A stretch of DNA of 6,495 bases, taken from the NCBI GenBank assembly GCA_014728425.1, contig WJLO01000041.1, forward strand, positions 1 to 6,495. Direction: 5' to 3'. The notes beneath the pieces were generated by a model. The model was given only the letters and a program-made list of their open reading frames with translations, ran no database searches and was not told where the DNA came from. A program made the translations under genes and the position numbers. Within the stretch, counting starts at the first letter, position 1. Each line of letters opens with the position of its first letter. Source of the DNA: Minisyncoccota bacterium. Lineage in GTDB: Bacteria; Patescibacteriota; Microgenomatia; UBA1400; PJMF01. This document shows positions 6,382 to 6,495 of this stretch, piece by piece.

Positions 6382-6403
6382 GGCTATTCTTGAAAAACCT
6401 TGC
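6378..6403. repeat. Second hairpin, overlapping the previous inverted repeat
   Basis: GCAAGG (6378-6383) and CCTTGC (6398-6403) are perfect 6-bp arms with a 14-nt loop. One arm shares 6378-6381 with the longer inverted repeat, so in RNA the two could not form fully at once. The loop holds the TAG stop of the right-edge minus-strand frame. Confidence 0.45.
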
Positions 6404-6495
6404 TAAAACGCAAAAGTAAATAAAACAACAGCACTTGCCAGTAAACACAAAAAAAGCTTAGCCAGTTGGAAATAAATGGCAACCAGTCACAAAAC
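6384..6495 (-). CDS. Possible C-terminus of a membrane protein (partial, right edge)
   Basis: The minus strand, reading from 6494, gives 36 open codons and a TAG at 6384-6386. The peptide is strongly hydrophobic and aromatic (WLSFFCVYWQVLLFYLLL) and ends with a basic tail, RFSKVFQE, as expected for a last membrane helix with a cytoplasmic end. It lies 97 nt upstream of recF on the same strand. T-rich DNA easily encodes Phe/Leu runs, so this may be chance. The alternative is a plus-strand gene starting at ATG 6476, of which only six codons are visible. Confidence 0.4.
   Translation of the reverse strand, partial: FCDWLPFISNWLSFFCVYWQVLLFYLLLRFSKVFQE

Noticed and set aside
1..6495. Alternative genetic code with TGA recoded, as in some CPR lineages
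   Set aside because: All genes read through in the standard code with TAA or TAG stops and no internal TGA. Four complete genes are too few to treat the lack of TGA stops as evidence.
6476..6495. Start of a plus-strand gene at ATG 6476
   Set aside because: Only six codons are visible, with a weak GGA upstream and no promoter; it conflicts with the minus-strand hydrophobic frame and cannot be supported.
6287..6495. Replication origin near recF
   Set aside because: No TTATCCACA-like DnaA boxes or AT-rich repeat cluster seen; the neighbours are not dnaA or dnaN.
1..6495. CRISPR array, insertion sequence or tRNA gene
   Set aside because: No regularly spaced direct repeats, transposase motifs, or tRNA cloverleaf elements were found on either strand.

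Overview
The window is compact, moderately AT-rich bacterial DNA. It holds three complete recognisable or partly recognisable genes, one large gene I cannot assign, and one gene cut by each edge. The short intergenic gaps, the lack of clear Shine-Dalgarno sites, the divergent RecF and NAD(P)HX dehydratase, and a small DUF5654-like membrane protein suggest a Candidate Phyla Radiation (Patescibacteria) genome, possibly Microgenomates-like. This is an inference from gene style; no rRNA or tRNA is present to confirm it. All genes read in the standard code, with TAA or TAG stops.

Layout. Positions 1-1078 (minus) encode a nearly complete Fic-family AMP transferase with a C-terminal winged helix, cut by the left edge. 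The 168-bp divergent intergenic region 1079-1246 holds a TTGACA promoter for fic whose -10 lies inside a 27-bp near-perfect palindrome. It also holds a TATAAT promoter for the rightward genes, placed so close to the ATG that the mRNA should be leaderless. Positions 1247-2510 (plus) carry a two-gene unit: a 101-residue two-helix membrane protein overlapping nnrD, an ADP-dependent NAD(P)H-hydrate dehydratase. nnrD converges on the next gene with 3 bp between stop codons. Positions 2514-5060 (minus) encode an 848-residue protein of unknown family with an internal, sequence-perfect twin-arginine motif at residues 238-244, just before its only obvious membrane-type segment. Positions 5123-6286 (minus) encode RecF, again with a -10 box placed for a leaderless transcript. 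Positions 6384-6495 (minus) look like the hydrophobic C-terminus of a membrane protein entering from the right edge, followed by two overlapping inverted repeats.

How they fit together. nnrD is metabolite repair (NADHX/NADPHX), recF is recombinational repair and replication-fork support, and fic is a self-regulated AMPylation enzyme. I see no single pathway joining them. The points most worth a second look are the fic palindromic operator, the internal Tat motif in the 848-residue protein, and the two independent leaderless promoter arrangements.
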